NCBI RefSeq assembly: GCF_002994745.2
Contig: NC_037094.1
Span: 64,512,639 to 64,576,638 of the forward strand
Origin: Rosa chinensis
Taxonomy: Eukaryota; Streptophyta; Magnoliopsida; Rosales; Rosaceae
Reading direction: 5' to 3'
DNA length: 64,000 nt
Positions 48,230-59,229 of this stretch are shown piece by piece (the first letter of the stretch is position 1; each line of letters opens with the position of its first letter). The translations under genes were made by a program, and so were the position numbers. The notes beneath the pieces are model-generated. The model searched no databases and was not told where the DNA came from. It saw only the letters and a program-made list of their open reading frames with translations.

Positions 48230-49458
48230 AGGCCGGATGTGTGTATTTGACATACCTATGGTAGATATGCGGTCAGAGTGGGTATTGGTTGGCTCGACAA
48301 GAAGCTAGGGATGCAGCTGCTAATTAATTAATCTTGTTCAAGCTTCTTGGAATTATTGGAAGCGTCTATGGAAGCTTAAAGTGCCCCCCACAAATACTTC
48401 ATTTTTTGTGAACATTCTAGAATGGGGTTAATCCGGTGCATGGAGAATTTGCAATGGAAGTGTATCACCCAATTGTACCTGCTTCTGCTGTCAACAAGGG
48501 ATGTAGTCGCCTATACACGCAACTTGGAGTTGTGGTCGGTGTGTTGCTGTGTTGGAAAGGGCAGGCTTTCTCTCTAAATTCATCCTGTTAGTTTCCAACT
48601 TCTATTCAATTTCTTGAGCATGCTATGAAATCTTTATGTGAGGAAGAGCTTGAGCTCTTAGCTATTCCATTATGGATGGATTGGCATGAACGAAATAATT
48701 GTTATCATAAGGGAACTGTAAGTGCAACCTTGTGTTATCTTTGAGAATTGGGTGAACTATTTAAAAGGAGTCAATGAGGCTTGGTGAGGACAGCTGGAAG
48801 TGGGGTTGCTGGGAATAGGCATTGTGGAAGAGCTACTGTGAAGAGATGGTTTCCCCCTAATTCAGGGAAGTTTAAGCTCAAAAGTGATGGGGCTGCGTGT
48901 GTTCGTATTGGTGTTAGGAAGCTGGGGCCATTATTCTGGATGATTTTGGAGTAATGAAAGCCGCATTAGGGTAGCGCTTTCAGCAACAACTTTCATCGGT
49001 GGTGACGGAGCTCTTGGCTAGTAAAATGGGGTTGGAGCTTGGGCGGAGAGGAGGTTGGTCAGAATGAAGGTTGAGACAGATTGTCTTGAAGCAATGCAAT
49101 TGGTAAATGAGGAGGATAGATGTTATGCGGCTAAGGAAGTTATTGTGGCGTATATACTTCTTTTTCATATCGCTTCCATCCGTCATACGCGGTGTGAATC
49201 GAATAAAGCTGCACCCTATTGCTAATTATGTAGGCCTGGAAAGTGGGCGAATCTTATGGTCAGAGGATGGACCTCCTTGTCTCATATCAATTATCGATAG
49301 CGATATAGCTTTTGACCGATTATCATGCTAGGGCTATGAGTAACTCGCACCTTCCTATGTTCTTGGAAGTTCCTGAGCTCACACCTCAGTCTTATTCTTG
49401 TATTTTTTATTTAAGGAATAAAAGTTTCTTTCTATCTTCAAAAAAAAAAAAAAAAAAT
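48230..49458 (+). pseudogene. degenerate LINE (L1-type) 3' half with poly(A)
   Basis: Translated pieces in shifting frames match plant LINE open reading frame 2. A zinc-binding RT-associated segment (WKRLWKLKVPP, near 48360) is followed by RNase H parts (WFPPNSGKFKLKSDGAA near 48850, and MKVETDCLEAMQLVNEED near 49063). Many stops and frameshifts interrupt it. It ends in about 18 A at 49440-49458. The 5' boundary is uncertain, so the start given is approximate. Confidence 0.7.
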
Positions 49459-49650
49459 TTTTTTTTACCAATCACGATTGGTTATTTGTGTGTGTTGTAC
49501 TGTTGTCGAATACTTTATGAGCAATTATATATGATATTTCCAAAACAAATATGATTATACTACTAAAGTACGTGTGGACATCAGCAGTAAAGTTTACTAC
49601 TTTTAGACATATACATGGTGAAAGTAGTGAGGAAGGGGTTGCTGTTGTTA

Positions 49651-49874
49651 TGCAATTACAGTCATGATCACCTGGTCACCTACTGACCAAATATCATTTG
49701 GTCAGTCACCGTTCGATTGACATCGGACGGTTGACAGCTCTCATCTTAGATTTCATCACTTAGCTGTCAACCGTCCGATGTCAATCGAACGGTGACTGAC
49801 CAAATAATATTTGGTCAGTAGGTGACCAGGTATTATTTGGTCAGTAGGTGACCAGGTGATCATGACTGATTGCA
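49651..49874. mobile_element. foldback/MITE-like palindrome, 224 bp
   Basis: The two halves are near-perfect reverse complements, TGCAATTACAGTCATGATCA at left against TGATCATGACTGATTGCA at right. Arms of about 90-100 bp are separated by a short loop near 49745-49765. Within the right arm a GGTGACCAGGTATTATTTGG unit is duplicated. No target duplication outside the palindrome was found. Confidence 0.7.
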
Positions 49875-49888
49875 TACGGCCCCGTTCA

Positions 49889-49963
49889 CATGGTCACCTA
49901 CTGACCAAATATCATTTGGTCAGTCACCGTTCGATTGAGATCAGACGGTTGACAGCTCTCACA
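49889..49963. repeat. partial second copy of the foldback arm
   Basis: About 70 bp beginning GGTCACCTACTGACCAAATA repeats the left arm of the neighbouring palindrome with two or three changes and stops near the loop. Confidence 0.75.
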
Positions 49964-50618
49964 ATTATTAGTAAGGGCTTGTAAGTTGCAATTAAAGTCG
50001 TTTATCGAGAGAGCTTGCAATTCGGTGATACTGGGAAATGTTAATTTGAAAATGGAATATGTAATTTGTGCATTTCAGCCTGATCTGTCGCATGCCGTTA
50101 CACCATTTTGGATTTTTCAAGTGTATCAATGTGTGAGAAGAAGTTAAAAAGTTGCATATTCATTCATGTCGTTCAGGTAGAGGAGTTCTAAAACAGCATA
50201 GTATATTCACACTTTTTTTAATTATTTTTAATACAAATCTCTCTATTTAACATACTTATAAAATCTGATATTCAATGTACGAAAAAAAGAATATATATTT
50301 AATTATTTACTATTTAGAGACGTGTGAATAAAATTTGTCGCGAATATTTTCTTTTTCTAGTTCCGTATTGGCGGGAAAGCAGACGAAACTTCCACACCGC
50401 TTTACCAGGTGGGGCTGGAAAGTAAAACAAAGCAGCATCACCGTAAATAGACAAACCACACAGGGGCATATCCGTCAAGATAGCGCCAAATATGTTAAAG
50501 CCCTCCAGCCTCCACTGTACTACTACTTCGCTTAATCCCCACCTCAAATTCGAAACCCTAGCCCCGCTAAGCTTCCTCCGCCGCAGATTCTCACAAACCC
50601 TCTCAGACCCTCACAGCC
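49964..50618. other. upstream region of the SC35 gene
   Basis: AT-rich to about 50340, then GC content rises toward the gene. The last 100 bp before the start are C-rich, as in a plant 5' UTR. A clear TATA box was not identified. Confidence 0.45.
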
Positions 50619-52974
50619 ATGTCGCACTTCGGACGATCTGGACCGCCGGACATCAGAGACACCTACTCGCTCCTTGTTCTCAACATCACTTTCCGTAATT
50701 GCCCCCTCCTAATCCCTAAAATTCCACTCCTTTTTGTCAAAACCCTAATTTTTGTCCGATGACCTGATCTTTCTATGTGGCTTTTGCAGGAACCACCGCC
50801 GACGATCTGTTCCCGCTGTTTGATAAGTACGGGAAGGTCGTCGACGTGTTTATCCCCCGAGACCGGAGGACCGGCGATTCGCGCGGCTTCGCTTTTGTGC
50901 GGTATAAGTATCAGGATGAGGCGGCCAAGGCCGTGGATAAGCTCGACGGTGAGATGGTTACTGATCTCGAAAGGTTTTGAGTGGAAGAAGATAAGGTTTT
51001 GTGATTTTGATGAATTGAGGTGTTTTTGGTTTCAGGGAGAGTTGTGGATGGGAGAGAGATTATGGTTCAGTTTGCTAAGTATGGTCCAAATGCTGAGAGG
51101 ATGTAAGTTTTTCGATATCTCTTATGATATTTTGTGCTGGGTTTCGTGTCGATTTTGGTTATGGATTTTGGTTGGGATTGTTGCTGTTTTTATTAATTTG
51201 AAGTGTTTGTGTTCTGTTTCCAAGCTCCAGTCACAAGGGAAAGATAAGTGAATCTTCCTCCAAGTTGAAAAGCAGCAGGTCAAGAAGCCGTAGCCCTCGT
51301 CCAAGGTGAGGTTCTTTCTTGGGCTGAATTTGGGTGGACATAAAATGGTGTAGTCTGTCATTGTGTAAACATGCTGAAGAATGCTAAAGAATGAAACACA
51401 TTGCTGTTTTCTGTAGTAGGTTGGGATTGCTGATCTTCTGCGCTTATTTGATAAATAAAAAAGAAAAAAGAAAAAGGAAAGTATCAGACTTTTGATCTGA
51501 TTTGTAGTTACTGATTCTTTAGCATCACTGCACTTCTACTTGGAGTTACCTCCTGATAAAGTTATATGTTAGTGAAGAATTTATCGTGGACCAGTCCACT
51601 GTTTGTTATAGTACATTTGGGCATTAGTACTCTTTTACTACTTGATGGTTGTGGATGTACATATGTAGCAGTTTGATGGTTGTGGCTTACCTACAGCATA
51701 GGGTCTAGCAGCTTAGATTATCAAATTCGTGTTTTTTTGTTGTTATTTTTATTTAATCCTTATCTTTTTGTTTGGGAGGATTATGTAATTTTGTTTTTTC
51801 AAGGGTCTTATACCAAGATCTTGGGTCCCCATTTCTTTTTCTTAGTGTTGGTTGCATGAATTACCGTTGTCTTGTTGTTATGGTGCCCCAGCATAAGGAA
51901 GAGGATCAAAAGCCTCTTTAGCAGGGCTCAGTTGGTCTCATTATTTTTTTTTTCCCCAGTATTTGGAATGCCTACTTCCTTGGATCCCAAACATATTTTT
52001 TATTTTTGCATTCTTTGAATGGCTGGATGAGGAGTTCTACTTTCATGTTTATGCTGCATGATGTCGATGATGTCTGTGTTTGGTTTCCTTCTTTCGACTA
52101 TTCAACTGGACAGCTGTCTTCGCTTGGAGTTTTTTCAGTATTGAGTTTTTTATTTTTATTATTATTATTATTATTATTTTTTTTATAATACTCAATGGTT
52201 CCCAGGTTTCCATCTACTTGTTAAGATGATATGAATTAGATGTAGTTTCATTGCTATCGCTACTGTCTTTGTAGTATCTTCTGTGCCTGGTGAAAACTTG
52301 TAGGGCTGTAGTAGTGAGATGGCATTGTCCAAATATTGCTGATTATCTGCGATAGTCTATTTGTAGAAACTAGTGCACAGCATCTGATTCTTTACTTTTT
52401 AGGTATCGAGATGAATATAAGGATAGGGATTACAAGAGGAGAAGTCGCAGTCGAAGTAGGGACAGATATGACCGTGACAGGCACCATAGGAGTGAAAGAG
52501 AGCATCGCTACAGAAGCAGGAGCCGCAGTGCAAGTCCTGATAATCGTAAAAGGAGCAAATATGATGACGAGCGGCGTAGTCGGAGCCGGTCCTATGGAAG
52601 GTACAGAATCCTGCCTCTCCCCAATGCAGTCTTGTTTTACGAACTATTGTGCCTTACTAATGTGTTATTTGTAATATTTTTATTTCAAGTGTCTCACCTG
52701 CTCGGCCTAGCTCTAAATCTCGAAGGAGCCTCTCTCCTCGTAGGACACCTCCAAGGAGTGAGAGTCCTGATGCACGCCATCGTAATGACCGCTCTCCTAC
52801 CCCCAAAGATGTCTCACCACAGGCTCGGCGTGAAGATTCTCTAAGTCCTCGTAAATCTGATGCTGATGTGAGCTCATAAACCACGCACATGAACCTTGTC
52901 AATTTGCAACTTATTATTGAATAATCAGTATCTGCATGAGTTGTTTACTTGGAATTTTTGTGCTGCAGGAATGA
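50619..52974 (+). CDS. SC35: serine/arginine-rich splicing factor SC35
   Basis: Nuclear SR protein that binds exonic enhancers and helps spliceosome assembly. Seven coding exons join with GT-AG introns: 50619-50694, 50790-50948, 51036-51102, 51225-51305, 52403-52600, 52690-52867 and 52969-52974. They give 254 aa with no leftover phase. The N-terminus MSHFGRSGPPDIRDTYSLLV is nearly that of Arabidopsis SC35. One RRM spans residues about 16-94 with RNP2 LLVLNITF and RNP1 RGFAFVRY. An RS domain follows from about residue 105 (SRSRSRSPRPR, RRSRSRSRDRY, RRSLSPRRTPP, DARHRNDRSPTP). The last exon supplies only one codon (Glu) and TGA. If the last intron is retained, the frame stops at TAA 52877-52879 three codons later. 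The 1.1-kb intron 4 is the longest and could host regulated splicing. Confidence 0.9.
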
Positions 52975-53454
52975 TGGGTTTGCTTATCATGTGACCTGGG
53001 GTTCTATCCATGTCTTGAGACCTTCTGTTTACATCCTTGGAAAGTTGAGTTTCATGTACGATCAACATGTTGAATGTTTGCATTTGACTGCCCTGCAGTT
53101 TTGTTGAAGGTTAAAACATTTCTTTGTTGGACTAGTGAGTTTCTTAACTCATTAAGTTTGATGGTAGCTTTTGTATTCTGCTTTATCGGCTGGTACATTA
53201 TAAGTGTTTGCTGTAGTTTTCATGACTGGGGAGTCTTCGTATTAATATTTAAAATTGTAACTTTTTAGCTTGTGTGCTTGGTTTGGTTTCTCCTATTTTA
53301 AATTTGTGGCTTGTGCCAATATTGAGATTTTATGTGCTTTTATCATATACTCATGATGTCCATATACTGGCCTTATTTAGTGATGTTCGTGAACATTGCT
53401 GATTGAAGAGATGCTGTACTAGCTAGCTGTTGGTGCTATTTTAACTACGGAAAT

Positions 53455-53655
53455 GGTAGATGTCAATGTGTCATGTTGATGCTGAATGAAGTCGGGTCTT
53501 ACCTGTTTTGCTTTGATGAAACTCTGGTTGGTGATGTTTGGGAGGAGTGAACATTGCTGGTGGTGCTATTTTGCCACAGATATGGTAGATGTCAATTCAT
53601 GTTCATGCTGATTGCAGTCTGGTCTTAGCTGTTTTGCTTTGATGAAACTCTTTCG
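53455..53655. repeat. imperfect direct repeat of about 70 bp, spacing 125 bp
   Basis: GTAGATGTCAAT...CTGTTTTGCTTTGATGAAACTCT occurs twice with several differences. Confidence 0.6.
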
Positions 53656-55357
53656 GTAAGGGTAAAAACTCAATTTTCAGCTTATATCAATGGGTTCTTG
53701 GTTTTTCCCTGATCACCCTTCTTTTGCTTTATTGATTTTAAAAGTTTGATCCTGCAAAGGAACTCTCGATGCTGTGGTTGCCTAAACTTGGTCGGAATTC
53801 AGGTGCCATTGCATGTAGCTGATGCAGTTTATATGAAAATGTCATTTTTGTTTTATTTTTGGAAAAGAGGGGTGGGTTTTAGGGGAGTGGGCCTAACTCT
53901 GGCTGGCTGCCCCTGCAATTATAGGTTTGGTCTATAATTGCGAGTCATGCCATGAATGGGGCAGGATTATATACATAGAAAAATACTGCACAATTTTTCA
54001 AATGCACGCTGCAAAATGAAGTGTTATGCTGTGTGAAAGTTATTCTAATACCGCAAGGTAACCATGTATAATAATTTATTGAATATATAGCTGTACATTT
54101 CCTTAATCCAGTTCTCTTCTCTTTATTGGTCTTCTTTTGGTTCTTGATATATGGATGTTGTAGCCCATCTTGCGTGCATGAGTGCTGGTAATAGCCCATA
54201 TAGCTTGTTGGATATTAAAGGAAGTTGATGAAATGTGAGAGTGCATGATTTTCGGAGATCAATCACTGGGTTGCCTCATTTATTGTCTGGTTTGAAAGAA
54301 ATTCATCTCCTCTGGAAGGGCTTACTCGGCCTTTTCCACTTGGAATTTTATGCCCCGAGTCAAATAGAATTGACTTGGTCATCATCATCAACTTTGGTTG
54401 ATTGATAGAGTGACTTGGTCAGGATACAAAGTTGATAAATTATTCACCTAAACGTGCCGCTGAAGTAGTCACTGACCTAACGCTTGCAGCTGAATCCCAG
54501 TGAGATTTTGTTAGATATGTGACAATTCTGCTGATCCTGTGCTGCTAAATTATTGTGTACTTGCTAACTGTAATACCTTTCATCCAGAAGGTCTTTCTCA
54601 TATGGGATGTCTTATTCTCTTGTTCACACTGTTTAGGGGAAATCGGCATCCGAAGTTTTATTAACACTCTTGATCACATAGCTAAATTTGGATTTGATAA
54701 GCGACCTGGCTATGATGCTGAGAGAGAATAAGACAATTAGGTTAGAGTTCGATTGCCTATTTCAATCTCACAAAAGAATATTTTTTATTAAAAGAATAAT
54801 GTCAGGGCACTCTTTTCCCCTTATGATCAACAAAACTTGTGAGAGTAAAGTTTACACTTTCTAATTTTTTATTATACGATTCAAATTTTCATTCTTAGTA
54901 CCTTAATTAATTTATTATTATTAATTTTTTTTTTTTGTAAAGACAACATTCGAGAGTGAAATTCATTTTAAAAGAGAAAAAGAGTGGATCATAAAATGAG
55001 AAGTGTGTGTTTCACCTTTTTATATTTAATCCTTATATATAAGGTGATTTTTTTTTTCTCAGTATATAGTTTTAGAAAATAAAGAGCTCAAACATAAGAA
55101 AAAAGACGAATTTTTTATTTTTTTAGAAGACGAAGTTCACCAAAATGCATAAGTCAGGTCTGTGATGTCATAGACCCAAGCAAGGAGCAAAGAGTAATCG
55201 ACATCTAACCAACCAACAAGAACAAATAATTAGATAATTGATACCAAATCAAAATCCAGGCGACGATCCAAATCTCCGTATTTGAGAAACCATAATTTTG
55301 TAAAATCTTTACCCGCGTGCAGCATGCCATTTGTGGACCGCTTATCCAATACTTGCG

Positions 55358-55360
<3 letters not shown>

Positions 55361-55414
<54 letters not shown>
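55361..55414. repeat. (AT)n microsatellite upstream of the receptor kinase
   Basis: About 27 AT dinucleotides lie some 280-330 bp before the start codon of the MIK2-like gene. Confidence 0.85.
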
Positions 55415-55416
<2 letters not shown>

Positions 55417-55686
55417 GTGTCTCTATTTTATGCGTAATTACGATTCTACTAGAGGATCTGAAAATAAAATGCTTTGATTTTCTGCACGAGAAAGAGGTTT
55501 TGATTTTCTATTTGTAGAGCAGAAAACTATTGGGAAAAAATATTTGAGATAAGAAATCTGACTGGTACCTCCCTCAAACATGGACTTGTAAGAAGATATT
55601 CATAGAACAACAACAGAAGACTTTTCAGGTTCCTCAAATCCTCTTAAAATTCTTAGACAAACATACTCTTAACAGAAAATGGAAGA

Positions 55687-58600
55687 ATGTTGCTAATTCT
55701 GGTCAGGTGTTATACCATTACAAGCACCATGGGAGCATCAATCTTTCAGAAACTAGGCTTTCTTTCGTTCCTCATCATGTCTGTTGTTTTCGTTTCGTCT
55801 TCCAAATATGTTGCTTCAGCTACTGTTTCTACTGATGAAGTTGATGCTCTTCTCCAATGGAAAACCAGCCTTCAAGACCCTCAATCACTCCTAACTTCAT
55901 GGAGTGCTCAGCACTTAACAAATGCAACAAGTCCAACTTCATGGAGTGCTCAGCACTTCCCATATGACACAAGTCCATGCACTTGGTTTGCCATTTCTTG
56001 CAACAATGCCAAGAGTGTCACCACAATAAACCTTACTAAGTCGGGTTTACAAGGTACGCTTCACCAATTTTCATTTTCCTCCTTCCCGAACCTTCAGCAC
56101 TTTGATCTCAGCATGAACTCAATCTTTAGTACCATTCCACCTGAAATCAATCAACTCTCCAAACTAGTGTATCTTGATTTATCTGATAACATGTTGAATG
56201 GTTCAATTCCTGCTTCTTTCGGAAACCTTAGCAGTCTTGCTTACTTGAATCTGGGTAGGAACTTTCTTACTAGTTCAGTTCCTTTAGAAATGGGCAATTT
56301 TCCAGAGTTGGTGGAGCTTTACTTGAATACCAACAAACTTACAGGTCAGATCCCACAAACTTTCGGGAACTTAAGAAAGCTAAAAGTACTATACATGTTT
56401 GAGAACATATTTGTTGGCTCCATTCCCTTGGAGATAGGGAAGTTGGCATCTCTCAGCAATCTAAGCCTTCACACCAACAACTTTTCTGGAAGTATCCCGG
56501 ATTCCATATGTGACCTGAGACACCTTACTGCACTCAAACTGCATCGGAACAATCTTTCAGGCCCAATTCCGGAAAATATTGGAAGCTTGAAGTCTCTTCT
56601 TGTTCTAAATGTCTGTGAAAATCAACTCAGTGGTCCTATTCCCATGTCAATTGGTAACTTGAGCAGGTTAAAGGTTCTATACATCCGCGACAACAAACTC
56701 TCTGGTTCCATTCCTCAAGTGATAGGAGATCTTATGAACTTGACTGTGCTAAGAGTTGCTAGAAACAATTTGACTGGTCATTTACCACAGAATCTCTGCA
56801 AATGTGGAGTGCTTGCATCGTTTACAGCTAATGGAAATCGTCTCATAGGTCGAATGCCTGAAAGCTTGAGAAACTGCACAACCTTGTATAGAGTCCGTCT
56901 TGATGGGAACCAATTCACTGGAAATATATCTGAAGATTTTGGTGAATATCCAAACTTGAATTACATAAATCTAAGTGACAATAATTTTTATGGTGAAATT
57001 TCGGAGAAATGGGGCAAGTCTCTGCAGCTAACAGATCTTGAGATTGCAGGTAACAACATAACAGGTTCCATTCCACCTGAGATTGGTAATTTGACTCAAC
57101 TACATGTGCTTAATCTTTCTTCAAATCATTTAGTTGGGAAAATCCCTTTGGGACTAGGAAAGTTGACCTTTTTGGAGAGGCTTATACTGAACGACAATCA
57201 ACTTTCTGGTACTATACCTCAAGAACTTGGATCACTGACTGACCTTGAGTTTCTTGACCTGTCCAAAAACAACTTGAGCCAGTCAATTCCTAGTAGTCTG
57301 GGGAACCTAGTGAAACTGCACCACCTGAACTTGAGCAACAACGAGTTGAGCCATGGAACCCCAACCAAGTTGGGTCAGTTGAAGCAGCTGTCTGTGCTAG
57401 ATTTGAGTCATAACTTTCTTAGTCAAGAGATACCGAAGGAGTTTTGTAATTTGGAAAGCTTGTTGACACTGAATCTGTCCCACAATAACCTCTCTGGTAT
57501 TGTTCCCCAGGCTTTTGCTGACCTTCGTGGCTTGGAGTTTGTTGACATATCATACAATCGATTATGGGGTCCGATTCCAGAAAACAAAGCATTTCAAGAA
57601 GCTCCTATAGAAGCATTGCAAGGGAATCCAAGTCTGTGTGGCAATGCTACAGGTCTACAGCCCTGCACTAAGACTCCTGGCAAAAAGAAGCACAGCTCGA
57701 ACATTGGTTACAAAGTCGTGTGCTTGGTAATCCCACCTGTGGTAGGAGTACTTATACTTGTTTTCTGTGGAATTTATATCACTTACAGAAGAAAAAAGAA
57801 TTGTCAAAAAACAGATGAAGAGGACTTGCACCCTAAAGAATTTGAACTTCGTTCAATGTCGATTTTTGAAGGAAAATTGTTGTATGAAGAAATTGCAAAA
57901 GCAACTGAGGATTTTGATGATGCTTATTGCATTGGGAAGGGAGGCACTGGAAGCGTTTACAAGGCAAAGCTTCCATCTGATGACTTGGTTGCTGTAAAGA
58001 AACTCCATACTACTCAATGTGATGGTGAGAGGTGCTTTGAAAAAGAGTTCTTAAACGAGGTGATGGCATTGACTGAGATACGCCACCGGAACATTGTGAA
58101 ATTTTATGGCTCTTGTTCACATCCACGACACTCACTTTTGGTTTATGAGTACCTAGAAAGGGGTAGCTTGTTCTCAATCTTGTGCAATGAAGAAGCAGCC
58201 AAGGAATTGGATTGGAGCAAGAGGGTGAATATCATCAAAGGTGTTGCTCATGGCTTATCATACATGCACTCTGATGTATCGCCACCAATTGTTCATCGGG
58301 ACATAACCAGCAAGAACATTTTGCTAGATGCCGAGTATGAGGCTTGCATTTCAGACTTTGGAAGTGCTAAGCTGCTACAGCTCGGTGCAACTAACTGGAC
58401 TGCTGTCGCAGGCACATTCGGATATTTAGCACCAGGTAACATAATTCATCCAAATGTCAAATATGAATCCATCATTTCATAACATAATATGTCCCAATGT
58501 GTCTAAATCATTGTCCGCTGTATATCATAAGTTCATAACTTCCAGTGTTTACCCTTTTTGGCAGAGCTTGCTTATACATTGAAGGTGACTGAGAAATGTG

Positions 58601-58911
58601 ATGTGTACAGCTTCGGAGTATTGGCAATTGAAGTGATGAACGGGAAGTACCCGAGTGGTCTAATCAGGTCTTTGTTGTCACAAGCTGCAATCAGGGAAGG
58701 AAAATTGCCAGAAGATGTGTGGGACGACCGCCTTGAACCTCCCATGGGTAAAATTCTGGAAGAACTTCTTACTGTCTTAATGGTAGCAGTCGCATGCTTA
58801 CATCCAAATCCACAGTTCAGGCCTACCATGTATGACGTTTCTCAGTTTATAACAATGCAAATCGATCTCTCAGACAGAGTTGGACTAATACAAGGCTCAA
58901 TCTGTGTTTGA
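55687..58911 (+). CDS. MIK2-like leucine-rich repeat receptor kinase (LRR subfamily XII/XI-like)
   Basis: Plasma-membrane receptor kinase. Two exons, 55687-58435 and 58565-58911, encode 1031 aa if the first ATG is used. The ATG at 55729 (CACCATGGG context, then a typical signal peptide) is the likelier start. Order: signal peptide, LRR N-terminal cap ([11 protein letters not shown]), about 20 LRRs of the LxxLxLSxNxLSGxIP type, cap motif NPSLCG, a membrane helix near residues 676-699, then a kinase. Kinase motifs are [10 protein letters not shown] (749), VAVKKL (Lys near 769), VHRDITSKN (870), SDFGSAK (890) and LAPELAY across the intron, so it should be active and of the RD class. It resembles MDIS1-interacting receptor-like kinase 2, which in Arabidopsis senses SCOOP peptides and cell-wall state. 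A damaged relative follows at 59230. Ligand here is unknown. Confidence 0.85.
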
Positions 58912-59229
58912 TTATTTAGTGAGCAGAATCTGAACTTGGTTCTTCTTTGTATAGGCTAGTTGTGCAGCTACCAATTAAGTGAGATTTATCTTGGTATAGA
59001 CTTAATCTTGTATTCAACCAACTGGCATATTGTTGTACATGCAACACAAATGTAGTAAAGTTTCTAGATATGTAATTTTGGTAGACTGTGCTAGTATTAA
59101 TATGTAGACTGGATTTATATTGTTGACTCCCAATGCTTTGGAGTATCATTATTTGATTTGTCCTCTTCAAAATAATGTAAAAAATAAACGCCACTAGTGC
59201 CTTTCAGGGATGCTCTGTAGCTTGCCTTA
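58912..59229. other. 3' UTR of the receptor kinase and short spacer
   Basis: Probable 3' UTR with no other recognisable content. Only about 320 bp separate the gene from the next, damaged copy. Confidence 0.5.

Larger units (their letters stand above)
52975..55686. other. SC35 3' UTR and 2.7 kb of intergenic DNA
   Basis: The first ~300 bp look like 3' UTR. A diverged direct duplication lies at about 53455-53530 and 53580-53655. AT-rich sequence with T runs dominates 54890-55130. No further gene was found. Confidence 0.45.
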
